A stretch of DNA of 64,000 nucleotides from Megascapheus bottae (GCA_024803745.1 JANJXV010000024.1:14889927-14953926), one strand, 5' to 3'. Counted from the first letter of the stretch, positions 49,109 to 59,300 are shown. The notes: generated by a model from the sequence alone, not told the origin. Translations and numbers: made by a program.

Positions 49109-49389
49109 AGGTCCCCTTCTATGCTTAGATTGAGGGCCTAGGGAACACAAACAAAATAGATTTCAAAATAGATTCCAGAAAAATATTAGGAAAATATTAG
49201 GATAGTTAAAGAAATCTCTACATGCACTCTGCTGATAATGTTGGCCCGGTGCCCATCCCAAAAGGCTGCTATGGCATAGAATACTCACAACCAGATGGGT
49301 ATGTGTCTGCAGGCTCAGAACAAGAATAGCCAGAAGCATTCATCCCTTTGGTACAAATAGTTTTTAGGTGGCTTCTGTTTGTTTCATTT

Positions 49390-49640
49390 TGTTTTTTTTT
49401 TTTTTGCCTATCTTTTAACTTTGGGGGCTAGATGCTGCTCCTGAGCATTTTTGTTGTTTTTGTTGTTGGTGGTGGTGGTGGTTTGTTTTGTTTTTTTGGG
49501 GTTTTTTTTGCTCAAAATTGACTTCCACTTCCAGCTTTTTGGTGGTTAATTGGGAGATAGAAATCACACAGACTTTTTCTGCGTGGGCTGACTTCAAATA
49601 CGGTCCTCAGATCTCAGCCTTTGGAATAGCTACGACTATA
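49390..49640 (-). mobile_element. B1-like/Geo SINE with internal (GTT)n/(GGT)n expansion
   Basis: On the plus strand 'gacttccacttccagctttt', 'ggtggttaattgggagatag' and 'tcagatctcagcctttggaa' are the reverse complement of the dimer middle and left half. The right module is replaced or disrupted by a GTT/GGT/T-rich stretch at 49446-49510. Confidence 0.8.
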
Positions 49641-49689
49641 GTCCAAACAAATAGTTTAACTTGGTGTCCAAACAAATAGTTTAACTTGG
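49641..49689 (+). repeat. 25-bp tandem duplication
   Basis: gtccaaacaaatagtttaac plus ttgg occurs at 49641-49664 and again at 49666-49689, identical and separated by one T. Confidence 0.95.
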
Positions 49690-49892
49690 AAGAAAAAAAA
49701 ACTACCCAGGAATGATGCAAGCACAAAAAAGAGGAGCAATCACACCTCAAGTGGAAGTTGAACATTAGTCTCTCCCACAAATGTCAGGCAGTAATTTGTT
49801 GCTGGGCAGCCACCATAAAATATGATCACTTAGTGACAGAATATAAAGGGGCAGAAAGGAAGAAAGAGGGAGAGAAACACAGACAGAGAAAC

Positions 49893-49893
<1 letters not shown>

Positions 49894-49941
<48 letters not shown>

Positions 49942-49986
49942 GAAGACAGAGTCAGAAAAACAGAGAAGACAGAGTCAGAGAAACAG
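49894..49986 (+). repeat. (CAGA)n and a 23-bp tandem duplication
   Basis: A CAGA run to about 49941 is followed by two copies of a 23-bp unit beginning agaagacagagtcag (49941-49963 and 49964-49986), one mismatch apart. Confidence 0.93.
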
Positions 49987-50214
49987 AGAGAAAGAGACAG
50001 AGGATTTCATCAGAAATAGTTAAGAAAAAAAGCTCATGTCCTTCAAAAACAACACTGATCCTATTGCCCAGCAAGGGTGAAAGGTTTTTAGATTTATACA
50101 GACTTACACAAGTCAAAATGGTGTTTGCCTTACATTTTTCAATTGTAGTTGAAATTTTAGCAGTCAGTGGAGTATTCTAAGTTTCCGGGTACTTCTTCCT
50201 GATGACATTCCTAT

Positions 50215-50429
50215 GCCAGATTTTGTGTTTATGGGTATGAGTACTGAGGCTTGAACTCAGAGCCTGAGTGCTGTCCTTTAGTTTTTTAGTTTTTTTTGTT
50301 TGTTTGGTTTTGCTCAAGCTAGCTAGCACTCTACCACTTGAGTTACAGCTTCATTCCCAGTTTTTTTTTTTTTTGCTGGTTAATTGGGGGTAAGAGTCTC
50401 ACAAACTTTCTTGATCAGGCTAGCTTCAA
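50215..50429 (-). mobile_element. B1-like/Geo dimeric SINE, 5'-truncated
   Basis: On the plus strand 'gaggcttgaactcagagcct', 'ctctaccacttgagttacag', 'gctggttaattgggggtaag' and 'tgatcaggctagcttcaaa' are the reverse complement of the Geo module and part of the B1-like left half. Confidence 0.85.
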
Positions 50430-50446
50430 ACACACACACACACACA

Positions 50447-50480
<34 letters not shown>
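50430..50480 (+). repeat. (CA)n microsatellite
   Basis: CA run of about 50 bp with one CAGA interruption, adjoining the truncated end of the SINE. Confidence 0.97.
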
Positions 50481-50481
<1 letters not shown>

Positions 50482-50809
50482 CCTATATCAGAAAACACAC
50501 AAAAGACATCCAAATTGGCATTTACTTCACCTCCTTTCCCCTTGCCTCATGTGATGTGTGCACTCAAGGAGGGAAATTATGGTCATCAAAGGCAAGGTTG
50601 CAAATAATTGGGACCCATACCTTTCAAACAAAATAAAAAGTCAGTAATTTTGAAGGTAGCCTATGGATAGCTACAGTCTAGCTCCTGGACCCCTAAAATA
50701 CCCAGCCAACTCCTTCCTCTCAGCAAACTCCCAAGCCCCTTCCCACCCACCTTTCCTACTTCCAGTTTCTTGTCTTGCTGACAAGAACTCTGAAAGGCCC
50801 TTGAGACAC

Positions 50810-51165
50810 ACTGGAGATTATTACAGGGCTCAGAGAAGCCAACTCTGTAATTACGGCTACTGTGTGATTTCCATTATTCTCACACCCTGGGCTCAATTGC
50901 TCACAAGACTTGTTGCAAAGTCCTCCTGCAGCCTCCAGTTTGCTTTAGTCGGGCCTGTGCCCAAAAGGTGGTGGCAGTCTGATAATCTCTTGGAAAAGCA
51001 AGATTTTTTTTTAATTTAACAAGGAAAGGGGTGTGGCTCCCAGTGAGTGATAGATGGGCCGTGGGAAATTCTATTGTTTAGAAAAAATAAATAAATAAAC
51101 CAGGCCACTTTGGCTTTTTATTATTTCAAACAACAGACATGGCAGCCCCGCCTTGCTTTTTCAAC
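50810..51165. promoter_or_regulatory. Possible conserved noncoding block
   Basis: Contains GAGATTATTACAGGG, GTAATTACGGCTAC, GGGCTCAATTGCTCAC and GGCTTTTTATTATTTC in unique sequence with several retained CpGs. Composition is its only support. Confidence 0.18.
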
Positions 51166-52129
51166 TTGGACCGTTCCCCACCCCTCCTCCCCTCCACCCC
51201 CAGCCCAGGGCCAACTGTGCTGATCTTGCAGAAGTGGACGCTAGGCTTGAGCAAAACTATTAAGTTGCTGCCACTCTGAGCTATGGAGCAGAAAGTTTGG
51301 CTGCCTCAATGGCATGGTACTCCACAGGAGGACAGACGGCTCATTCCTCTCCACATGACCCCTCTGCTCTCAGCTTTCAAGTGTTTATGCCTCACTGGCC
51401 CCACCACTGCTCTGGAAATTAGATATAAGGTCCCATGTGGCCAAAATGGAGCCATTCTTATCGAAACCCATGACAAGAAAAGAAGGGAAATACAAGCCAG
51501 CTTCTGGGCTTAGAAAGCCCCAAACCTACAGTTGTATGATTCTAACTAGTGGCAACTGCCTGGATCTGCTCTGCTTGCCCCAGGCTGGTTGTTTCTGAGC
51601 CTTTGTTTGCCCAGGTTTTGGGGGGCATCCGAGAGGTATGTGCTCCTGACCTTCCTGTAAGGAGACCAGCTTCTATGTTGAGAGTTTAGCTACCATCTGT
51701 CTCAGTCCAGCGTGGGACCAACAGCACACATTTGCAAGATGGCTGTCTCAGGCTTACAGTGTAGCTGCCAGGAAATGTGTATTTTTCCCCAATAACTATT
51801 GTTATATGTTCTGAATGCTCAGTGTTCATTTCATGGACATCATATTCCAATCGGCTCAGACACTGAAAAACAGTAAACTATAATCTACATACTTTGCAGC
51901 AAGTGCATGACCCACTGGCAGCAGATAGGAAATTTGGTAGTATGGACCTTGTAGAGCAATGGAAGTTACTGGACTTTCATTCAATGGGGACATTCTTTTC
52001 CATTACACAAAGAAAGGGCTCACTGGAGAAGGGTTAAAACCTTCACCCATGAGCCTTGCCTATTACTTACTGTCAATAGTGTTTCTCTTGTGAGTGTTGG
52101 AAATTAATTTTACAACTTGGAGGGAGGAC
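51166..52129. other. Unique intronic sequence, nothing recognised
   Basis: No supported feature. Confidence 0.4.
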
Positions 52130-52256
52130 TTGGAAGTGAGAGAAAATGAGAGAAGAAGTAACAGTCAGTAATCAACAAGAAATGTACTCATTACCTTGGT
52201 TATGTAACTGTAACTGTACAGCACCTTTACAATGAAATAAAACAAATTTTAAAAAT
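52130..52256 (+). mobile_element. L1 3' UTR fragment
   Basis: 'gaagaagtaacagtcagtaa', 'gtaactgtaactgtacagca' and 'cctttacaatgaaataaaac' resemble the 3' terminus of the L1 at 13160-13957, including the 'aactgtaacccctttatac' region and A-rich end. Confidence 0.55.
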
Positions 52257-52261
52257 AGTGC

Positions 52262-52437
52262 AGGCTGGAAGTTTGGCCTAGTGGTAGAGTGCTTGCCTAG
52301 CATGCACGAAGACCCAGGTTCGATTCCTCAGTATTACATACATAGAAAAAAAGCCAGAAATGGTGCTGTGGCTCAAGTGGTAGAGCTCTAGCCTTGAGAA
52401 AGCCCAAGGACGGTGCCCAGGACTGGCAAAAAAAATT
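52262..52437 (+). mobile_element. IDL-Geo dimeric SINE
   Basis: The IDL head ('agtttggcctagtggtagag', 'gcttgcctagcatgcacgaa', B box 'ggttcgattcctcagtatt') is followed by the linker 'acatacatagaaaa' and the Geo module ('gtgctgtggctcaagtggta' to 'ggtgcccaggactggc'). The tail is A-rich. The flanks ttaaaaatagtgc and ttaaaaaataatgc could be an imperfect target-site duplication. Well preserved, hence probably young. Confidence 0.95.
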
Positions 52438-52459
52438 AAAAAATAATGCTTCTCATCAC

Positions 52460-52943
52460 TAAATACATATCTGAGATAATTAACTTACAAAAAGAGACTG
52501 TTTTGGCTCACAGTTTTGAAGATTCCAGTGTAAGATTGCTTGGCGCCATCATCACAGGCTTGTAGCAGGAGCATGTTGTAGAACAAAACCATTTACTTCA
52601 TGAGCCAGGGAGCAAAAAGAAAAGAAAGGGAACTGGGTCCCTTAATCAACTTCAAGGTCATGGTCCTCAGTGACCTCAGGGCTCCCTAACAGTTTCCATC
52701 TCCAAAAGGTCACACTACCTTCCAGCACTGCCACCCTAAGGACCAATCCCTTTAATTTCTAATAAAAAAATCCTTTTTTTTGTATTTACTCTTATTTTTA
52801 ATTTATTATTTATTTTATTTGTGAGTTCAAATACATTGATAGAAAAGGAGAATTCCTTGTGATATTTCCACACATATACACAGAGTACTTTGAACAAATT
52901 GGGCCTTTGGGGAACATTCAAGGCCCAAACTATAGTATTGCCT
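52460..52943 (-). mobile_element. MaLR LTR (MTD/MLT1-like) with an internal insertion
   Basis: The minus strand reads 'actatagtttgggccttgaa' at its start, then, after about 140 bp of foreign sequence, 'ggattggtccttagggtggc', 'gctccctggctcatgaag' and 'aaaactgtgagccaaaac', the order of a rodent MaLR LTR. Bases about 52757-52896 are an AT-rich insertion. An old solo LTR without genes. Confidence 0.78.
52757..52896 (-). mobile_element. AT-rich retro-insertion inside the LTR
   Basis: The stretch splits two contiguous parts of the LTR. Read on the minus strand it ends in an A-rich tail-like sequence (aaataaaataaataataaat), as a short 3'-end LINE insertion would. Family uncertain. Confidence 0.4.
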
Positions 52944-54671
52944 TTGGGATTTAGCACTCACTTTTCTAGCAAACTGAAAGCATTCAATAATAGAAAGAAG
53001 AAAAAATAGAGCCATCTGAGCAGCTAAAAAAAAAAAAAGTCCATGAGTGCCTGCCTGCTAGAAAGCTTATATACTTGTCTGGACAAAATTTCCACAGATT
53101 TGGCTATCTGATTTCCTAGCCCAGGGGAAGCTGGGTGCCAGAAACTGAGGAGGAGGAAAGGGATGAGAGGCAATAGGCATTTGACTGGAAGTGACTACTA
53201 GAAAGATGACAACAACCAGACACAAGAGCTATGTGGGGACAGTACACCCACGCCTGTAACATCTTCTCTAAGCATCTCTAGTAAAAATCACCCAGAGCAG
53301 GCAGCTTGATAAGGTTCAATTATATTTACTATGTTCTTCGAAGAAAGGGCAGGGACCTAGCAAATATAATTCTTGAAGATGTGTAGACAATGGATAAATT
53401 ATCCTTTAGTTGTGACACAAGCCATATATTAAAATGAGGACATTCCCTCACTTCCTTGTTGATACTGAATGTACAGCACATGCACTCCTCATACAGTACC
53501 ATAGTGCCCTGGTGGGAAATATTATTTATTTTCCATATATTACTCATATAGTTTCTCTGTACACACATGCCCCGTTCTTACTCATTCTTCCCCTTGTCTC
53601 TTGCATTGCACATGGTCACATTCCAGATAATCTATGCCATGAAGATACCAAGTTGAGAGAAACAAACATTTTCCAGGCTGTTTCATGGTAGGATGGCAGG
53701 ACAGACACAAAGCCTTCTAGATTTGCAACCCGGAGCAAATGTCCAGAAATACAACAAACAAAAAGTCGGGATCAAACCTCAGTCTTCAAGAGACAGTGTT
53801 CTTCCCATAATCTGAAACGTACAATGTCCAGAGACTTTCAAGGGAGGCTAAAACAAATCAGAAACTTTCATATGGAATCACCAAAATTTCCAAGGAAAGT
53901 ACTGGAGAGCAAATATCAGCCAACAGAAAACTGGCCTATGAACTACAGTTTCAGCAAGACTTTGAACTCCTTTGAGGAGAGCATACTAGGCCTGCTCCAG
54001 CTTCCTGAGAGTAGAAGCCTTAGCAAGTGAACAGTCTAAAATGCTCAGTTGTGTCTGTCAACACCAATGGGCCAAGATTGCCCAGTGTCTCAGGAACCAA
54101 CAAGCTCTGGAGGAAAGTCCTTATGGACTTCACTTCATCTTAGGAGTCACTTCATCTGGGGACCCATAGCATCCACATTTGATATTTCTTCATCCTATAA
54201 GTTGTCTCTTACTACCAACTAACAGGTAGTAAGAGCCCCATTACTACCTCTAATAGGGCTGTGCCTTCTTCCATCTTTTTTTCTGAATAGACTCCAGATG
54301 GACATATTACAGAGAAGAGGTATAAGCAGGCACATCCCTCTCCCTAGCTCACCTCTCCGACCTAATAAAGCCCTTATATCAGGTCACAAGCACAAGTTGA
54401 AGAGTGCAACATTCATTCAGACAGTCCTGGGCTCATACCACATATGTACACACTAGCCCCAGATGAGAATGAATCCACTCATTCATTCACCCGGTCTGAT
54501 TCCCACAAATAGTTTGGTACAAAGGCAGACATACCACACATGGTCATGATCTCAGCAGCAATGTAATCTCTTAACTCCATTTTTTTTTGTAACCAGTCTA
54601 TCAGACATGTGATAATCAGAAACTAACCAAACAGATTCTATCCCTGAGGGAACAGACCGTCTTCACAATCA
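52944..54671. other. Unique intronic sequence just downstream of the plexin donor
   Basis: No supported repeat or exon. If the donor is not used, translation stops at TGA 54672-54674. Confidence 0.45.
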
Positions 54672-54695
54672 TCATAAGTCATAACTGTACTTTAT

Positions 54696-54701
54696 CCCTA
54701 C
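54696..54701 (-). promoter_or_regulatory. 5' splice site of the plexin exon
   Basis: The minus strand reads AAG|GTAGGG, a GT donor with AG before the junction and G at +5. The donor matches the consensus at most positions. It follows the KLKK codons in phase 0, so the next exon must begin on a codon boundary. Confidence 0.88.
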
Positions 54702-54884
54702 CTTCTTCAGCTTGCCACTTTTGGTGCCCACGAAGGCCAGAGAGTGGTTCTTGTAGACATATGCAATGACTGAAGTCATACGGTCCCTGTCCTCCGTGAA
54801 GACAGGAATGCCACGTACCATCTCGGACACTCCCAGAGGAGCATTCATATCCAGACCACAGAAGTTATCATCAATCGTTAGGAG
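54702..54884 (-). CDS. PLXNA4: Plexin-A4 internal coding exon (sema domain), probably exon 3
   Basis: The exon is 183 bp, exactly 61 codons, phase 0 at both ends, starting L-L-T-I-D-D and ending K-L-K-K. Class A plexin sema-domain motifs are visible: [11 protein letters not shown] at residues 8-18, RDRMTSV at 33-39, and GTKSGKLKK at 53-61. From the family, this is a late part of the seven-bladed extracellular sema propeller, roughly residues 430-490 of a protein near 1,890 residues. Plexin-A4 is a single-pass axon-guidance receptor that works with neuropilins for class 3 semaphorins and also binds class 6 semaphorins. As I remember the paralogues, A1 and A2 read FCGLxxNQPLGG here, so [18 protein letters not shown] points to A4. 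The sequence is intact, with consensus splice sites on both sides. It stands alone; the neighbouring coding exons lie outside the window. The minus-strand orientation sets the direction of the gene. Confidence 0.95.
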
Positions 54885-54915
54885 CTGAAATGAAACAGAA
54901 CGGGAAAAGTTAATA
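54885..54915 (-). promoter_or_regulatory. 3' splice site and branch site of the plexin exon
   Basis: Read on the minus strand, the intron ends CTGTTTCATTTCAG immediately before the exon. A TATTAAC branch-site match lies at 54909-54915, with its branch adenosine at 54910, about 26 nt before the exon. The stretch between is pyrimidine-rich (TTTTCCCGTTCTGTTTCATTT). This is near-ideal U2-type acceptor architecture and fixes the exon start. Confidence 0.9.
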
Positions 54916-55151
54916 AGGAGAAATAGCAGAAGTGTGAATTCAGGGGACTCCAAAGCAGAAGAATCTCTAGCAGTGGATCATCTGGTACCAATTCTTCTTT
55001 CTTACATGAAAACCTCAGCTGCAGAGCAACTGAGACAATCTGTCTAATCACCTAGGCAGGCCATTGAAGGATGGTGCAAAAGCACAGATACTATGGTCTC
55101 CTTGGTCTATTTGCCATATTGCCAAGACTTTCAGGCACCATTTTGGTGCCT

Positions 55152-55241
55152 GGACTCTAGATAAACATGGACTCTAGATAAGCAGTAGGCTCTGGCATCA
55201 AGGGAACTACAAACTTGCTGTGGAAGAGACTTGCTGTGAAG
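55152..55241 (+). repeat. Two adjacent short tandem duplications
   Basis: A 17-bp unit (ggactctagataaacat) at 55152-55168 is partly repeated at 55169-55181. A 16-bp unit (acttgctgtggaagag) at 55213-55228 is partly repeated at 55229-55241. Both lie 270-360 bp upstream of the exon in the transcribed direction. Confidence 0.9.
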
Positions 55242-55680
55242 CCTCAAATATGTAAGATAAAGATTAAACCTATTAATGTGGGAAAAACAAGATTGCAGTA
55301 GAGGTGCATAAAAGGGGATCAGCCGGGGAACAAGGCAAGGAAGAAGCAAAATTCATGCTTATTCACATCAGATCACAGGTGAGTCATCATGAATCTACTC
55401 TGAGGGTCCCTATCTCTTAAACACAGCAAGGAGAGGCAGCCAAGGCCATGTCACCCCTCTACCAGCATTCCACAAAACTGTTGCTATGGAATTCAACCTC
55501 CTTGAAGATTCTCCACATAAATTGACTCCTTGAACAAACTCATAGAAAATAGCCCAAGGCTGTCCAAGACATCAGAATGGAAAGGTGGTTTTTTTAAAGA
55601 AATAAGTTTAACCCGAGCCTTTTCCAAAACAACTGTCTACAAACCATTTTTTGAGAAGAACAACTGCTAGCTATTTCTTT

Positions 55681-55800
55681 TCTTTCTTTCCATCTTTGTC
55701 TTTTTTTCTTTTTTTGGGGGGGGAGGGGGGGTACTGGGGATTGAATCCAAGACATTGCCCTTGCTAAGCAAGCACTTTGCCACTGAGCTACATCTCAGCC
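55681..55800 (-). mobile_element. ID SINE with 17-bp target-site duplication
   Basis: The minus strand reads 'gggctgagatgtagctcagt', 'ggcaaagtgcttgcttagca' and 'gattcaatccccagtaccc', a complete ID body with A and B boxes, then a purine tail. The 17-bp flanks at 55664-55680 and 55801-55817 differ at one position, a clear target-site duplication. Confidence 0.96.
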
Positions 55801-55817
55801 CTGCTAGCCATTTCTTT

Positions 55818-56698
55818 AAACAAAAGGGAAAACAAGGACTCTTGAGCTATGCTATGAAACATATTGACACAGTTCTTTCTTAAGTCCAGGTAGTAAAATC
55901 TTAGGAGTCAGGTTTCAGGAAGGAAGAGCTACAGTGATTCTACTCAAACTCCCTCTTTTTTCATACCAGGCCTCTCTATCTCTATGAATCAGAGGGACCC
56001 CCATACAACAGCCAGGTCCTTGTGGATTGTGTTGTTGCAGGAAGTGTAAATAACTCCAAATGACAGCTTAGAAGCCCCTAGCTATCCTCAGGGTTTGGCT
56101 CAGATCTCTGTGAGGTGCTGGAAACTTATTTGGTCTTCCAGTCTTTCTTGAAAGCACTGTGTGGCTTCGTAAGAGTTACTCTGTCTTCCAGTGCTTTTAT
56201 TTTCCACTCTATAAAGATGAAGGAAACAAACCCTGCCTTTTGATGGACTACTATAAAGCCTCTTGAGCTCATGCCTGTAAAAGTCTTTGGGCCTTTCAGA
56301 GAAAGGAATGAAAATAAAACACAAGATGTCACTTTTTAAAAATAAAAAAAGCTTCAATCCAGCCAAAGTAAGAGCTGTGGAGAGAACAGCAAGCAGGCTT
56401 TTGCCAAGAGAGCCCTGTAGCTCTGGCCAACTCAGTTGTCCAGGGTCTGGGGCTCCTCTGTTCCATATTAGAAGGGGAACAGGCAAGAATCATCTACTTC
56501 AGGAAGAACAATGTGGGGAGTATCTAAAGCTCTCCAAGGTCTCTTTTCTTCTTCCATGTTGACAGTAGACAGACATGACAGAGGGACCATGGGTAAGCCT
56601 GATGTTTGTGATGCTTGCCCCACACTTTTGACAAGATCTAGCCTCATCTAGTCCAACATCCTAGACCAAATACAACTCTCTTTCATCACCACAACCAT
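55818..56698. other. Unique intronic sequence, nothing recognised
   Basis: The 128-codon minus-strand frame at 56100-56486 shows no family motif. Confidence 0.4.
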
Positions 56699-57023
56699 GT
56701 CTGGATTTCATGGTTCATTTCTATAATCCCAGCTACTCAGGAGGCAGAGTGGAAGGATAAAGGTTAGAGGGTAGCTCAGGCAAAAAGTCAGGTACAGTGG
56801 CGTGTTCCTGTCATTCCTTAGCTACAAAAGAAGCATAAGTAGAAGGATCACTGTCCAGGCAGTCTGGCCCCGGGCAAAATATGTAGATATTTTATCTTAA
56901 AAATTAAAAATTTTATCTTAAAATTATCTTTAAAAGGCCTGAGGATGCAACACAAGAAGTAGAGTACCTATTTAGCAAGTGCAAAGCCCTGAGATCAATA
57001 CCAGGCATATCACACACACAAGA
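56699..57023 (+). mobile_element. Composite SINE: B1-like + B1-like + ID-type right end
   Basis: First unit: 'tttctataatcccagctact', 'caggaggcagagtggaagga'. Second unit: 'gtacagtggcgtgttcctgt', 'agctacaaaagaagcataag'. An AT-rich linker with a repeated 'tttatctta' leads to an ID-like end ('gaagtagagtacctatttag', 'ccctgagatcaataccagg'). Same architecture as 24100-24402. Confidence 0.75.
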
Positions 57024-59036
57024 AAAACGTAAGATACAAACTCAGAATAAAGCGTTCAAGGTCTAGCATGATTTACATCATTCTTCTACTGAGGAAATGG
57101 CAAAGGAGATAGGTAGCGGACGGGAAAAGAGGTGGATAAAAGACAGTAAATGAAGGAAAGGGAAGCCTCAAGGTTAAAGGAAGACGCTATCTGTCCCATA
57201 GCAACCTACCAGTGTTCCCAGTATATTCCTACTGGTTTGAGATCATCACTATCCTTAACTATGGCTGTATCGCGTTCACAGGCAACCACCATCCCTAATG
57301 TTCTCAGGCTTGCCTGAGAGAACTGTTCTAGAGAACCTCTGCCACCAGCAAACCTTGCATTTTGTCCATACAGATCTATTTTCCAAATCAATTAGGTCAA
57401 ATGAGTATCAACTCTTTATAAAGGGACACTGAGCATGGAAAGAGGTAGCTCATGGTTTATATCCCCTGCATCTCTGCTACTTCCATACACTCCTCATCAA
57501 TCTAATGAGGGATGTTTTTAAACTTTGCTTGATCCCCAGAATTGTATTTCTGAGCAGTCAGGTCACCGATCACAATTCTTCACCTTGGCTAGATAAAACA
57601 AGCAACTCAAGGCCATATATACATGTGGAGCATACTTTGGATAACTTCATCACCAAACCATAACTGTTTAGAGTTAGACAGTCAGGGATCTCTGAGTCCT
57701 TTCTGCTGTGGTGTGTCACATTGCAAGGGACTTAAGGGAAGAATGTTTCCATCAGGGAAGTGAGGGCCACTCAGCCTTGAAACTCACGGGGGGCTCTTTC
57801 CTTCTTCAGTTCATTTGGCTCCCTGATAGGTTTGGTCAGAAGACAGGGGCTCAGATTCCCCACCTGTGCCCTAAGAGAGCTTGGAAGTGTCATCCAGGAC
57901 AGTGACACCTACATGTCCAGCCTTCTCTATAGCTCATTTTCTCCCTCTGAGTGGGCTCCAAGTGATAAAGCTGTGATGAAGGCCTTTGACCAATAACAGC
58001 TCAAGTCTGTGTGGCCACAGAGGTCTCCTAGCTGTTGTGGGAAATAACCTTGCTCTGTTTCCTCAAAGCTGGAATGATGAGTGATGGATTTTTCAGTGAA
58101 ACAGAAGTGGGGGGGAGGGAAAATCTACAGAATTGGGTTACTTAGGTGCTTCACAAGATATACTATATGCAACTTGCTCCTACAATTGTCTGAGCCACAC
58201 TTTCCTTGCCTCCAACAAGACAATACTGTCTGGGAGGACTGAGTCAAGGAATCTGTGACCTGGACATACTTCAACAGTAAAGGGCATTTCATGACTATGT
58301 TCTAGTAGAAATCCAGCCTAGAGTAGCTGCAGAGAGGTGGCCCTAGCCTATCTTGTGAGCAGCAGCTATGGGATAATTACAGCACAGGAAAGGATCAGGA
58401 CGGCCCCCCTTAGGGCCTTCAGACTAAGAAGCAGAAAGATAGCAAATGCTGGGCTTCCAGACTAATTGGTGAAAGCTTTCAGGAGGTAAAGGCTGATGTG
58501 AATTCCTGAATACCCTGGGCAATGGAGATGGAGAGAAGCTGCTCTGACCTTGGTCTGGTCTTCCCTTGGGTCCCATTAACAGAGAGATTAGAGCCATAGG
58601 CAGAGGACCCAGGGTGAGTCTCAGCTGTAATCAGGAGGCTAGCCTTGCCACTCCTCAGCAGATACTCCACAAACACCCATAAGAGAATTACAGCTGCCAT
58701 TAGGACACTTATTGATCACAGGGAAACTCCATGCTTACAAGTGAAGGGCAGATCTATGACAAGGGAAGTTATGTGGTACCCACTTGAGGAACACCATCAG
58801 TAGACCTAGGAGCATCCTCCAGGGAGGTCTACGCTCCTATGTGTCCTCTCCCTCTCTAGTTAGGGAAGATGGTATTCTTAGTCCATCACTCCCATAATTC
58901 TTATGAGATGTGTGTTGTAAATTAAGATGAGAAATGCACTTCAGGAACTATAAGTTCAAGGATGATGGGCCTCCTTTGTCTCTTTGTACCTTTATCGTAG
59001 GATCATAGTTAGTTAGGACACATGTTCAATGTATGC
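57024..59036. other. Unique intronic sequence, nothing recognised
   Basis: No supported feature. Confidence 0.4.
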
Positions 59037-59090
59037 ATGGATGGATGGATGGATGGATGGATGGACGGATGGATGGATAGATTGATGGAT
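59037..59090 (+). repeat. (ATGG)n microsatellite
   Basis: About 12 ATGG units with small interruptions. Confidence 0.96.
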
Positions 59091-59103
59091 CAATATTAAA
59101 TAA

Positions 59104-59300
59104 AAGCCTGGGCTTTACAGTGTTTAACAGTATGGAATTAGGTTGGGATCCCATCCTCTGCCACTTAATGCCTTGTGACCTTGGGTAAGTCAATTAAATT
59201 CTCATGTAGCAATTATAACAACAGCACGCACTTCACAGTGCTGTGGAGATTAATGCATTTAGCACATAGTAAATGCAATGGGCATGTTGACAAGTCAGCT
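59104..59300 (+). repeat. MIR SINE
   Basis: 'gatcccatcctctgccactt', 'ccttgtgaccttgggtaagt', 'gtgctgtggagattaatgca' and 'tttagcacatagtaaatgc' follow MIR from head through core to 3' end. One of the best preserved MIRs in the window. Confidence 0.9.

Larger units (their letters stand above)
1..54701 (-). other. PLXNA4: PLXNA4 intron downstream of the exon (partial, more than 54 kb)
   Basis: On the minus strand everything after the donor is intron. I looked for the expected next coding segment, which in plexin A proteins continues the sema domain toward the PSI domain, and saw no frame resembling it in either the long reading frames or the sequence. The intron therefore runs past the left edge. 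The content is typical gene-poor mammalian intron: unique AT-leaning sequence, SINEs, old LINE and LTR remnants, and microsatellites. A large intron at this place agrees with the several-hundred-kb size of the human gene. Confidence 0.8.

Noticed and set aside
54885..54953. Extension of the plexin frame upstream to an ATG at 54953
   Set aside because: The extension crosses a strong acceptor, polypyrimidine tract and branch site, so it is intron.
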